Below, piece by piece: positions 1-6,298 of a stretch of DNA of 11,658 nt. The notes under the pieces were generated by a model. That model was not told the DNA's origin, searched no databases, and saw only the letters and a list, made by a program, of their open reading frames with translations. The first letter of the stretch is position 1. Every line of letters begins with the position of its first letter. A program made the translations under genes and the position numbers. The DNA comes from Rhodobacteraceae bacterium UBA2776 (lineage in GTDB: Bacteria; Pseudomonadota; Alphaproteobacteria; Rhodobacterales; Rhodobacteraceae): contig DEIK01000050.1 of assembly GCA_002352425.1 (NCBI GenBank), forward strand, positions 7,159 through 18,816, read 5' to 3'.

Positions 1-1211
1 CCACTGCCCGAAGGGCCAACGATCGCCACGGTTTCACCCGCGCCAACGTCCAGGCTCACGCCTTTCAAAATGGGGCGCTCGGGCTCATAGCCGAAATGCA
101 CATCATCCAGAACCAACGCGCCGCCCGAGACCTGCAAAGCCTTTGCATCCGGCTTGTCAGTCACCTCGGCGGGTTGCTCCAACAGGTTGAACATCTCGCC
201 CATATCCACCAGCGATTGACGGATTTCGCGATACACAGTGCCAAGGAAATTCAGCGGCATGGTAATCTGGATCATATAGGCGTTGACCATAACGAAATCG
301 CCGACAGTCAACGCACCACTTTGCACCCCCATCGCCGCCATCACCATCACGCCAACCAATCCGGCAGTGATGAACACAGATTGGCCGAAGTTCAAAAATG
401 CCAAGGAATACGACGTTTTCAGCGCTGCGGCTTCATAGCCCGCCATCGACGCATCATAGCGTTGCGCTTCGCGGGCTTCGGCCCCGAAATACTTTACGGT
501 TTCAAAATTCAAAAGGCTGTCGATGGCCTTTTGATTGGCGTCCGTGTCTTCGTCATTCATCTGTTTACGGATTTTCACCCGCCATTCAGTGATCTTGAAG
601 GTGAACCAGACATAGGCCCAGATCGTGGCCACAACCACGGCCAGATACCAAACATCGAACACGAAATAGAGCACTCCCGCGACCATCAACAGCTCCAACA
701 CCAACGGCCCCATGCTGAACAACATGAACCGCAGCAAAAACTCAACGCCTTTAACGCCACGTTCGATAATTCGGCTTAGACCGCCGGTTTTGCGGGTGAT
801 GTGATACCGCATCGAGAGCTGGTGCATGTGCTGAAAGGTTTCCAACGCCAAGGATCGCAAAGCCCGCTGCGCAACCTTTGCAAACACCACATCGCGCAAT
901 TGCGAAAAACCCACCGTCATCAGTTTGGCCATGCCGTAGGCCAGCGTCAGCCCAATCGCCCCCGCCCCCAGCATCCAGGCCGGGCTGACTGCCCCGTCAC
1001 CCGTCAACGCGTCCACGGCGGCCTTGTAGAAGAACGGTGTCAGCACCGAAATCACCTTGGCAAACACCAGCAGTAACATCGCCACCACGACGCGCCGCTT
1101 AACCCAGCCTTGGCCTTTGGGCCACATGTAGGGCACCACCTTGCGGATGGTTTGGCGACTTTGGCGGCGTTCTTCTTCGGTAAACTCAGCTTTGGTGATA
1201 TGGCTAACCAT
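1..1211 (-). CDS. Atm1/ABCB-type ABC transporter half-unit, 3' part missing
   Basis: Partial gene; 403 residues are visible. The first ~340 residues are a type-I ABC exporter membrane domain, with hydrophobic helices near residues 41-62, 82-100, 162-186, 187-205, 271-295 and 300-322. The segment around 208-242 (NDEDTDANQKAIDSLLN, then ETVKYFGAEA) and TGGLSRIIERGVKG at 142-155 are typical of the Atm1/HMT1 branch, whose members export glutathione-linked sulfur or metal compounds from the cytoplasm; the exact substrate cannot be read here. The nucleotide-binding domain begins near 360, with the A-loop aromatic in HFGYEPERP (372-380), and the window ends inside Walker A (IVGPSGS, 397-403). The ATG at 1211 is preferred because GAAAG lies 6 bases upstream; an in-frame ATG at 1217 has no spaced ribosome site, and a stop lies at 1221-1223. 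It is separated by 128 bases from the upstream LysM gene. Confidence 0.9.
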   Translation of the reverse strand, partial: MVSHITKAEFTEEERRQSRQTIRKVVPYMWPKGQGWVKRRVVVAMLLLVFAKVISVLTPFFYKAAVDALTGDGAVSPAWMLGAGAIGLTLAYGMAKLMTVGFSQLRDVVFAKVAQRALRSLALETFQHMHQLSMRYHITRKTGGLSRIIERGVKGVEFLLRFMLFSMGPLVLELLMVAGVLYFVFDVWYLAVVVATIWAYVWFTFKITEWRVKIRKQMNDEDTDANQKAIDSLLNFETVKYFGAEAREAQRYDASMAGYEAAALKTSYSLAFLNFGQSVFITAGLVGVMVMAAMGVQSGALTVGDFVMVNAYMIQITMPLNFLGTVYREIRQSLVDMGEMFNLLEQPAEVTDKPDAKALQVSGGALVLDDVHFGYEPERPILKGVSLDVGAGETVAIVGPSGS

Positions 1212-1283
1212 GCGCATCTTTCATATTGGTGAATGGCAGAATGTATGCGCGCTTAGCCCCAATTACCAGCGCCCGTTTCTTTT

Positions 1284-1313
1284 TTGCCTAAATATCCGCG
1301 CCGCTGGCTCAAA
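1284..1313 (+). repeat. Diverged copy of a 30-base intergenic element (copy 1)
   Basis: This 30-base stretch, in the gap between the LysM gene and the ABC transporter gene, matches the minus strand of 10424-10453 at 24 of 30 positions by eye. The shared core is AAATATCC followed by one variable base, then CGCCG and GGCTC. I recall similar strings recurring between genes in Rhodobacteraceae, but could not search here. An AAAAATTTTT palindrome directly follows (1311-1320). Function is unknown. Confidence 0.45.
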
Positions 1314-1339
1314 AATTTTTAGTGTAACAGATAGGCGCC

Positions 1340-2521
1340 CTATTCGGGCACTTGAAACACCTGTCCGGGATAGATCAGATCGGGGTTGCGAATACTGTCG
1401 CTGTTGGCCTCAAAAACCCTAACGTAAAGCGTACCATCGCCATAAGTGTCGCGCGCGATCGCCCAAAGGGTCGAGCCCGGTTGAACCGTGATGGCGCTCA
1501 CCTGTTTGGTCGGGTTTGCGGCCTGCGCATTGGCCAACACTTCGGCTGTTTCGCGTTTAAACGGCGTTTGAGTGCGCGAGGTCACGGCCCCGCTCGCATC
1601 CACCTGATCAATGCGTAAAACGTAAATTCCGGTGTCAACATTTGGCAAAGCCGTGTGCCAGTCGCCGTCCCGCCCGATTGGCGTGGTCTGTATCGGTGCG
1701 TCATTCAAATAGATCCGTACAAAACCGGATTGCGCCCCCTGTGCCGCCCCGCGGCCCGACACTTGCACTTCGCCCAAAACATCATAGCTGATGGCGTCGA
1801 TCACCACATTGCTCATCGCTTCAGGACTGCGTTCGCTTGGCTGGATAACCTGCACACCTTGCTCGTTGGCCAGCAATACGGTGGGGGCTGCGGGTGTCGG
1901 CTCAACCGTCGCAGTTTCGACCGCCGCTCTCTCAACCACTTCAGGCACAACGCTTGATTCTGTTGTCGGCTCAACCGCCACAGGCTCGCTGACTTCTGTT
2001 TCTGCCACAACCACTGGAGCTGGCCCGGCCGCCACGACGGGGGCCAAGATCACGCTGTCGGTTGACGCCACCACATCCCCCCCATCCGGCTGCGAAGAGA
2101 GCGACAAAACTTGCGCCTCGTTGCCGCTGGGCACTGTCAAAAGTGCCACGAAATTGCCTTGAGCATCGGCTGTGGCCTGCCCGATTTCGGCGCCATCCAA
2201 CAAGATGCTCACCTTCGCATCAGGGGCCGCATTTCCGGCAATGACGCTAGAGCCATCCGGCTCGACCCGCACCACATCAAAGCTGGGCGCGATGGTTGGG
2301 GGGGCGGCGGGTTCGACTTGCGCAACAGGATCCGATGCGTGCCCGGATATCGTTTCCGATACGGTTTCTGTGCTTGGCGTCTGAATTGGGACGGGAATTG
2401 CCACGTCCTTAGACCCCATTACGGTTTGATATACAAAATACCCCCCCACGGCCACAACCGCAGCCAAAGCTGCCCCTGCCACCATCGAGACGCCAAATCC
2501 TATGCCGGACGTGCCTGCCAT
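1340..2521 (-). CDS. Membrane-anchored Ig-like/LysM peptidoglycan-binding protein
   Basis: 393 residues. One hydrophobic helix near the N-terminus (about 10-33) should anchor the protein in the inner membrane, with the rest in the periplasm. Residues 78-160 resemble a bacterial Ig-like fold (VIAGNAAPDAKVSILLDG, then a GNFVALLTVP strand). Residues 160-235 are a low-complexity Pro/Ala/Val/Glu linker, and 238-320 form a second Ig-like segment (VQVSGRG, YLNDAPI, GRDGDWHTALP). Residues 343-393 are a LysM domain with GSTLWAIARDTYGDG, NPDLIYPGQ and a terminal VPE, expected to bind peptidoglycan glycan strands. The architecture suggests a cell-wall-associated protein; no catalytic domain is visible. 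The ATG at 2521 is chosen over the adjacent GTG at 2524 because a GGGGGGAA ribosome site lies about 7 bases upstream. It is divergent from the LOG-family gene. Confidence 0.85.
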   Translation of the reverse strand: MAGTSGIGFGVSMVAGAALAAVVAVGGYFVYQTVMGSKDVAIPVPIQTPSTETVSETISGHASDPVAQVEPAAPPTIAPSFDVVRVEPDGSSVIAGNAAPDAKVSILLDGAEIGQATADAQGNFVALLTVPSGNEAQVLSLSSQPDGGDVVASTDSVILAPVVAAGPAPVVVAETEVSEPVAVEPTTESSVVPEVVERAAVETATVEPTPAAPTVLLANEQGVQVIQPSERSPEAMSNVVIDAISYDVLGEVQVSGRGAAQGAQSGFVRIYLNDAPIQTTPIGRDGDWHTALPNVDTGIYVLRIDQVDASGAVTSRTQTPFKRETAEVLANAQAANPTKQVSAITVQPGSTLWAIARDTYGDGTLYVRVFEANSDSIRNPDLIYPGQVFQVPE

Positions 2522-2561
2522 CACTGAATTCCCCCCGCATCAGGCCCCAGCGGCCCAACGC

Positions 2562-2590
2562 TTGCGATAGCATAGCAACAGGGCTATCAC
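2562..2590 (+). promoter_or_regulatory. Candidate sigma70 promoter for the LOG-family gene
   Basis: TTGCGA (2562-2567) and TATCAC (2585-2590) are separated by exactly 17 bases, each hexamer matching the sigma70 consensus at 4 of 6 positions. Transcription would start near 2597, about 40 bases before the ATG. This is inferred from motif and spacing only. Confidence 0.35.
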
Positions 2591-2597
2591 GGATCAA
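2569..2597 (-). promoter_or_regulatory. Candidate sigma70 promoter for the LysM gene
   Basis: On the minus strand TTGATC (2597-2592) and TATGCT (2574-2569) are separated by 17 bases, each 4 of 6 to consensus. It lies almost entirely on top of the plus-strand candidate at 2562-2590, so the two polymerases could not bind at once if both are real. Confidence 0.33.
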
Positions 2598-2636
2598 ACA
2601 CCGATTTCACACCCGTTTTTTGAGGAATACCATCCT

Positions 2637-3191
2637 ATGTCTCAACCCCACTCCTCCATCCGGTCGATCTGCGTCTACTGTGGATCGCGTTTTGGCACCA
2701 ACCCTGCCTACAAACAGGCCGCCATTAGCCTGGGCCAAACCATCGCCAAGCAAGGCTGGCGACTGGTGTATGGGGCTGGCGATGTTGGGTTGATGGGGGC
2801 AGTCGCGGATGCAGCTCAAAAGGCTGGCGGCGAGACCTTTGGCGTGATCCCCGAGCATTTGCTGAAACGCGAGGTCGGCAAACGCGATTTAACCAGCTTT
2901 ATCATCACCGAAAACATGCATGAGCGTAAAAAGGTCATGTATATGAATTCAGACGCCATTGTGGTGCTGCCTGGCGGGGCCGGTTCATTGGACGAGCTGT
3001 TTGAAGTGTTAACATGGCGCCAGTTGGGCCTGCATGAAAAACCGATTTACCTGCTGAATGTCGAGGGGTATTGGGCCCCTCTGCTGACCCTTATAGATCA
3101 CGTCATTGAACAGGGTTTTGCCGACGCCAGCTTGCGGGATTATTTCACCACGGTCGATACCGTCGAACGCCTCGAGGCCGCTCTTTCCTGA
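2637..3191 (+). CDS. TIGR00730/LOG-family Rossmann-fold nucleotide phosphoribohydrolase
   Basis: 184 residues, a normal length for the family. LOG proteins hydrolyse the N-glycosidic bond of (cytokinin) nucleoside 5'-monophosphates, releasing the base and ribose 5-phosphate; many bacterial homologues act on AMP-like nucleotides and were once mislabelled lysine decarboxylases. Visible features are the N-terminal strand SICVYCGSR (10-18), the phosphate-binding turn GAGDVGLMG (46-54), ERKKVM with Arg97, and the signature PGGAGSLDE (112-120), whose Glu120 is the expected catalytic acid. The usual signature is PGGxGTxxE, so Ser117 replaces Thr; the first turn is usually GGGxxGLMG, so Ala47 replaces Gly. 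The start is supported by GAGGAA 9 bases upstream. It is the only plus-strand gene, divergent from the LysM gene, and its last 52 bases overlap the end of rarD. The in vivo substrate is not determined. Confidence 0.9.
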   Translation: MSQPHSSIRSICVYCGSRFGTNPAYKQAAISLGQTIAKQGWRLVYGAGDVGLMGAVADAAQKAGGETFGVIPEHLLKREVGKRDLTSFIITENMHERKKVMYMNSDAIVVLPGGAGSLDELFEVLTWRQLGLHEKPIYLLNVEGYWAPLLTLIDHVIEQGFADASLRDYFTTVDTVERLEAALS

Positions 3192-4072
3192 CGCAAGGCA
3201 TTCAGCGTGTAAACCGCCAAGGCCGCCCAAATCAGCGGGAAGGCAATCGCGTGCCAAGGGCTGACAGCTTCGCCGAACGCCAACACAGCCACCAGAAATT
3301 GCAAGGTCGGGTTTAGGTAAAACACCAAGCCTTGGGTCGCAAAGCCCAGCCGTTTGGTGGCATAGGAATATAGGATCAACGGCCCCGCTGTCAGCAATCC
3401 CAGCAGCATCAGCATGATCGTGTTGTACCACCCCATGCCAAAGGCCGCCACATTGCGCCCATCCATCCCCGTCCAGCCCTGCGTGTGCACACCCCACAGC
3501 CAAAACAGCGCAATGGGCGACAGCATCATGACCTCGCCCGTCACCGAGGCCACCGGCCCCATCGGGATCAGCTTTTTGACCATGCCATAGATCACAAACG
3601 ATCCCATCAACAACAGTGACACCCAAGGCGTGACGCCCAGCCCCCATGTCAGTAGCGAAACCGCAAAACAGATCACTGCGACGGCAAGCATCTGAATGCG
3701 GCCCAGCTTTTCCTTGAACACCACGGCCCCCAACAGGACCGACATGATCGGGTAGATATAATAGCCCAAACTGGCCTCAAGCGTGCGGCCCGTTTGAATG
3801 GCCCAAATGAACAATCCCCAGTTCAGCGAAACCGTCATTGCCGCAAGGCACACCATCATCAGCAAACGGGGTCTGCGAAAGATCGACACCAGTTCACCCA
3901 GACGGCTTTGCAGCGCCAACACAATGCCGAAAAACACCAGCGACCATATGGTGCGGTGCGCCAGAACCTCAAACGGCGGCACATGAGACAAGGCTTTGTA
4001 AAATAGGGTCGACAGCCCCCAGATCACGCTGGTTGCGACCATCGCCAACAGGCCTTTTTGGGTTTCACTCAT
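3140..4072 (-). CDS. rarD: RarD-type EamA/DMT-family permease
   Basis: 310 residues forming about ten hydrophobic helices in two EamA repeats, the drug/metabolite transporter fold. The N-terminal signature (IWGLSTLFYKALSHVPPFEV followed by LAHRTIWS, residues 17-44) and the GYYIYPIMSVLLG segment in the middle are characteristic of RarD rather than of generic EamA proteins. RarD was named from a chloramphenicol-sensitivity association; its natural substrate is uncertain, so inner-membrane export or uptake of a small metabolite is all that can be stated. The ATG at 4072 follows a weak GGA ribosome site (ATGGAATATC). Its last 17 codons, encoding a polar tail (SRRSTVSTVVK), lie inside the convergent LOG gene. 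A strong terminator ends only 13 bases before this start, so expression may depend on terminator read-through. Confidence 0.88.
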   Translation of the reverse strand: MSETQKGLLAMVATSVIWGLSTLFYKALSHVPPFEVLAHRTIWSLVFFGIVLALQSRLGELVSIFRRPRLLMMVCLAAMTVSLNWGLFIWAIQTGRTLEASLGYYIYPIMSVLLGAVVFKEKLGRIQMLAVAVICFAVSLLTWGLGVTPWVSLLLMGSFVIYGMVKKLIPMGPVASVTGEVMMLSPIALFWLWGVHTQGWTGMDGRNVAAFGMGWYNTIMLMLLGLLTAGPLILYSYATKRLGFATQGLVFYLNPTLQFLVAVLAFGEAVSPWHAIAFPLIWAALAVYTLNALRQERAASRRSTVSTVVK

Positions 4073-4085
4073 GCCGATATTCCAT

Positions 4086-4113
4086 AAAAAAACGCCCCGG
4101 AAATAGGGGCGTT
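4086..4113 (-). terminator. Intrinsic terminator after the DUF302 gene
   Basis: On the minus strand an 8-bp perfect stem AACGCCCC / GGGGCGTT (4113-4106 pairing with 4098-4091) encloses a 7-base loop and runs directly into seven consecutive T residues (4092-4086). It starts 24 bases after the DUF302 stop codon. The plus strand lacks a T-run after the hairpin, so it is one-directional. Confidence 0.9.
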
Positions 4114-4137
4114 CCTTAGCGATAGTGCATACAGTTG

Positions 4138-4524
4138 CTAGATTTCGTCAACCGCTTTTTGCAGCATATCGCGCACAGCTGTGGCGACACGGGGCAGCTC
4201 GGTATTGTCGATGCCCATCATCGAGGCAACCGGATCAACCGCACTGACCTCGACACCACCATCAACGGCCCGCAGGATCACATTGCACGGCAACATCGCA
4301 CCCAGCTTTGGCTCAAGCCCGATGGCCTCAAACGCCATTGTCGGATTGCAAGCGCCCAGGATTTTGTACCCCGGCATATCTTTGTCGAGCTTCATTTTCA
4401 TGGTGGCAGCGACATCAATTTCAGTCAAAACCCCAAAACCGTTCTCCATCAACGCCGCACGGGCGCGGGTTTCGGCAGTGTCCATATCGGCATCCTGCAA
4501 AAGGCGATCAAGTGTATAGCTCAT
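4138..4524 (-). CDS. DUF302 domain protein
   Basis: 128 residues, essentially one DUF302 domain. Family hallmarks are visible: LMENGFGVLTEIDV (25-38), the CNP motif at 59-61 (GACNPTMAFEAI) and LPCN at 78-81, leaving Cys59 and Cys80 as conserved-looking cysteines. No signal peptide or membrane helix is seen, so it is probably cytoplasmic. The biochemical role of DUF302 is not established; members often sit near redox or sulfur genes, and no reaction can be assigned. The start is supported by AGGAGA 6 bases upstream. The gene lies 59 bases downstream of sodB on the same strand and ends just before a strong intrinsic terminator, so sodB-DUF302 probably form one transcription unit. Confidence 0.85.
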   Translation of the reverse strand: MSYTLDRLLQDADMDTAETRARAALMENGFGVLTEIDVAATMKMKLDKDMPGYKILGACNPTMAFEAIGLEPKLGAMLPCNVILRAVDGGVEVSAVDPVASMMGIDNTELPRVATAVRDMLQKAVDEI

Positions 4525-4548
4525 AGGCGTTCTCCTGATAGGTAAAGT

Positions 4549-4576
4549 TGGGAAAGGACGCGCGCGCCCTTCCCCA
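4549..4576 (-). other. RNA hairpin in the sodB-DUF302 gap
   Basis: On the minus strand TGGGGAAGG (4576-4568) pairs with CCTTTCCCA (4557-4549) through 9 base pairs including one G-U wobble, around a 10-base GC-only-rich loop. It starts 7 bases after the sodB stop. The following bases ACTTTACC contain no real T-run, so it is more likely a 3'-stabilising or partial terminator structure that lets some transcription continue into the DUF302 gene. Confidence 0.5.
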
Positions 4577-4583
4577 CGTTAGC

Positions 4584-5192
4584 TTAGGAATTGCTCAGAC
4601 GCTCTGCGACATTTTCCCAGTTCACCAGTTTGTCCAAGAAGTTGGACAGGTAAACCGGACGTTTGTTACGGAAATCAATGTAATAGGAATGCTCCCAAAC
4701 ATCGCAACCCAGCAATGCAGTCTGGCCAAAACACAGCGGGTTCACGCCGTTTTCGGTTTTGGTCACTTTCAGTGTGCCGTCCGTGTCGACAACCAGCCAG
4801 CACCAGCCAGAACCGAACTGACCTGCTCCTGCTGCGGAAAACTGCGATTTGAATTCGTCAACAGAACCAAAAGCATCGGTAATGCGGCTTTCCAGCTCGC
4901 TAGGCATGGCAGCGCCATTTGGCCCCATCATTTCCCAGAATTGTGTGTGGTTCCAGTGCTGCGACGCATTGTTGAAAATGCCGTTTTGCGCAACGGAGCC
5001 CGCGTCATACGTGCCCTTAACGATGTCCTCCAGCGATTTGCCTTCCCATTCGGTGCCAGCAATCAGCTTGTTGCCATTGTCGACATAGGCGTTGTGGTGC
5101 AGGTCGTGATGGAATTCCATCGTTTCCTTGGACATGCCAGCAGCGGCCAGCGCATCATGGGCATAGGGTAGATCAGGTAGTGTAAAAGACAT
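4584..5192 (-). CDS. sodB: Superoxide dismutase, iron type
   Basis: 202 residues, the usual length. It converts superoxide to H2O2 and O2 in the cytoplasm. All four metal ligands are present: His28 (MEFHHDLHH), His82 (NNASQHWNHTQFW), Asp164 and His168 (GCDVWEHSYYIDF). The active-site tyrosine is Tyr36. Gln78 in NNASQ is the position at which iron enzymes carry their second-shell glutamine, so Fe is the likelier metal, although Mn or cambialistic use cannot be excluded from sequence. No signal peptide is seen. The start is supported by AAGGGGG 6 bases upstream. The DUF302 gene follows after a hairpin, and a 95-base gap upstream holds a palindrome and a possible -35 box, suggesting its own promoter. 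Confidence 0.96.
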   Translation of the reverse strand: MSFTLPDLPYAHDALAAAGMSKETMEFHHDLHHNAYVDNGNKLIAGTEWEGKSLEDIVKGTYDAGSVAQNGIFNNASQHWNHTQFWEMMGPNGAAMPSELESRITDAFGSVDEFKSQFSAAGAGQFGSGWCWLVVDTDGTLKVTKTENGVNPLCFGQTALLGCDVWEHSYYIDFRNKRPVYLSNFLDKLVNWENVAERLSNS

Positions 5193-5221
5193 AGGTGTCC
5201 CCCTTAAAGTTCGCGTGAAAA

Positions 5222-5261
5222 TCTATAGGGATAAATGCCGTGCGCACGGGGGGAAGGTCAA
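5222..5261 (-). promoter_or_regulatory. Probable sodB control region with perfect 12-base palindrome
   Basis: On the minus strand a TTGACC hexamer (5261-5256) resembles a sigma70 -35 box. Twelve bases downstream of its start begins the perfect palindrome CCGTGCGCACGG (5238-5249), which would lie in the -35/-10 spacer. No convincing -10 follows at 16-18 bases; TATAGA (5227-5222) is -10-like but too far from TTGACC. The palindrome is a candidate operator; the binding protein is unknown. Confidence 0.35.
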
Positions 5262-5287
5262 GGTTTAATCCGACGTGCCCGGCGCGC

Positions 5288-5704
5288 CTATTTACTGCGC
5301 AACTTACATTTGCCAGCGCCGCCAAGGTCCCAAACATAGCCCGCCGGGTTTGCCTTTACGGTTGCCCTGTTGCCGCGCGCCTTAAAGATTGTCAGCTTAT
5401 ATAAAAACCGTAGATAGGTTCTGTTGCGAACATCTTTGCCGCCTGAAACTTCCCACTTAACCGACAACCGCTTGGGCGAATTGGTAACAACCTCGCCACG
5501 GATCGGTTTTTTGTAAACACCTAGGATATTGGAATCACTGACCAAGGCCTGCCCCGTGACATCATCAATGGTGACGCCGATGGTTTTCGAGATCCAACCA
5601 TAGTCATGACCATCTGGTTTTACGGAGCAAATATAGGTTTCTGCTTGGGCTGCACCGCCAATTAAACCAGTAGCCACAAGGGCTGCAAACACCTGTTTAC
5701 GCAT
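5288..5704 (-). CDS. Small secreted two-cysteine protein (paralogue 3 of 3)
   Basis: 138 residues; I do not recognise a named family. Residues 1-21 are a Sec signal peptide (MRKQVFAALV start, cleavage expected after AAQA), so the mature protein, starting ETYICSV, should be periplasmic or secreted. The mature part has only two cysteines, Cys26 and Cys133, 107 residues apart, well placed for one disulfide. It shares with the two upstream genes the order YxC, KPIxG, a Ser-x-Lys-Arg segment, a Trp in a KW strand, PAG and GxGxC, and looks like an all-beta fold. The ATG at 5704 is chosen because AAGGA lies 7 bases upstream; an in-frame ATG at 5719 has no ribosome site and would precede the signal peptide. 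It begins 34 bases after paralogue 2 and is probably cotranscribed with it. Confidence 0.78.
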   Translation of the reverse strand: MRKQVFAALVATGLIGGAAQAETYICSVKPDGHDYGWISKTIGVTIDDVTGQALVSDSNILGVYKKPIRGEVVTNSPKRLSVKWEVSGGKDVRNRTYLRFLYKLTIFKARGNRATVKANPAGYVWDLGGAGKCKLRSK

Positions 5705-5738
5705 TGTTCTTTCCTTCATTTACTCATCATTCCTAGTT

Positions 5739-6242
5739 TTAGTTTAAACTGTATTCAGAGACAAACCGCGCTTTGCCCCGCGCCGAGAACGAGCCTCCTT
5801 TGGCCCCTGCAACCGCAGCGCTCCATCCGGTATCGCCATTGACATTACACCGCCCATGCCCGCCAAAATAATTGAGAAACCCGCCTGGAATGGAGGAGAT
5901 ATTCATCAGGCCGTTGTCCTTGTAATAACTGGCCCGAAACAAAAACCGCGCGGTGCTGCGTTGAAGATTGTCACTCACTTTGCGGGTTTCCCAAGTGATG
6001 GTGATGCGTTTGCTGGTTTCAACAGACAGCTTACCAACTATCGGCTTGCCGACGTATTCTTCGATTATGGTGTCAAAAACACGGACCTTGCCACTGCTGT
6101 CGTCAATATTGAACACCAGCGTTTCGGGTATCCAGTCACGGCTTGAATCCGGTGTGATGGCGCAGGAATAGGTCTTGGCCTGTGACGCCCCCGCTGCCAG
6201 AACACTAATGCAAAGCGTTGCAACCAATGAAAGTCTAATCAT
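5739..6242 (-). CDS. Small secreted two-cysteine protein with C-terminal extension (paralogue 2 of 3)
   Basis: 167 residues, no recognised family. Residues 1-22 form a Sec signal peptide with expected cleavage after ASQA, giving mature KTYSCAI. Mature Cys27 and Cys132 align with the cysteine pair of the neighbouring paralogues; a third cysteine (Cys11) lies in the signal peptide. Shared landmarks are YSC, KPIVGK (66-71), SKR (77-79), TW (83-84), a run of aromatic/basic residues, PGG (119-121) and GHGRC (128-132). Unlike its relatives it continues for 35 residues beyond the last cysteine, rich in Gly, Ala and Ser. The ATG at 6242 follows AAAGGG at 7 bases; an in-frame ATG at 6278 would add 12 residues before the signal peptide and is rejected. 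Local GC is below that of the sox genes. Confidence 0.77.
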   Translation of the reverse strand: MIRLSLVATLCISVLAAGASQAKTYSCAITPDSSRDWIPETLVFNIDDSSGKVRVFDTIIEEYVGKPIVGKLSVETSKRITITWETRKVSDNLQRSTARFLFRASYYKDNGLMNISSIPGGFLNYFGGHGRCNVNGDTGWSAAVAGAKGGSFSARGKARFVSEYSLN

Positions 6243-6298
6243 TCTCAATCCCTTTCTGTTCTCGTGGGTAGCCCACAAAGGTTACCACCCTACAGATA

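Noticed and set aside
96..779. 227-codon plus-strand open frame with His-rich runs
   Set aside because: It is antisense to the conserved membrane domain of the ABC transporter; the His-rich runs are a by-product of the antisense frame, not a metal-binding protein.
1337..1349. Small GCCC/GGGC hairpin at the LysM stop codon as a terminator
   Set aside because: The stem is only 4 bp, overlaps the stop codon and is not followed by a T-run on the minus strand.
5281..5288. GGCGCGCC palindrome at the end of paralogue 3
   Set aside because: An 8-base GC palindrome is common in such DNA, overlaps the stop codon and has no T-run or partner site to suggest a function.
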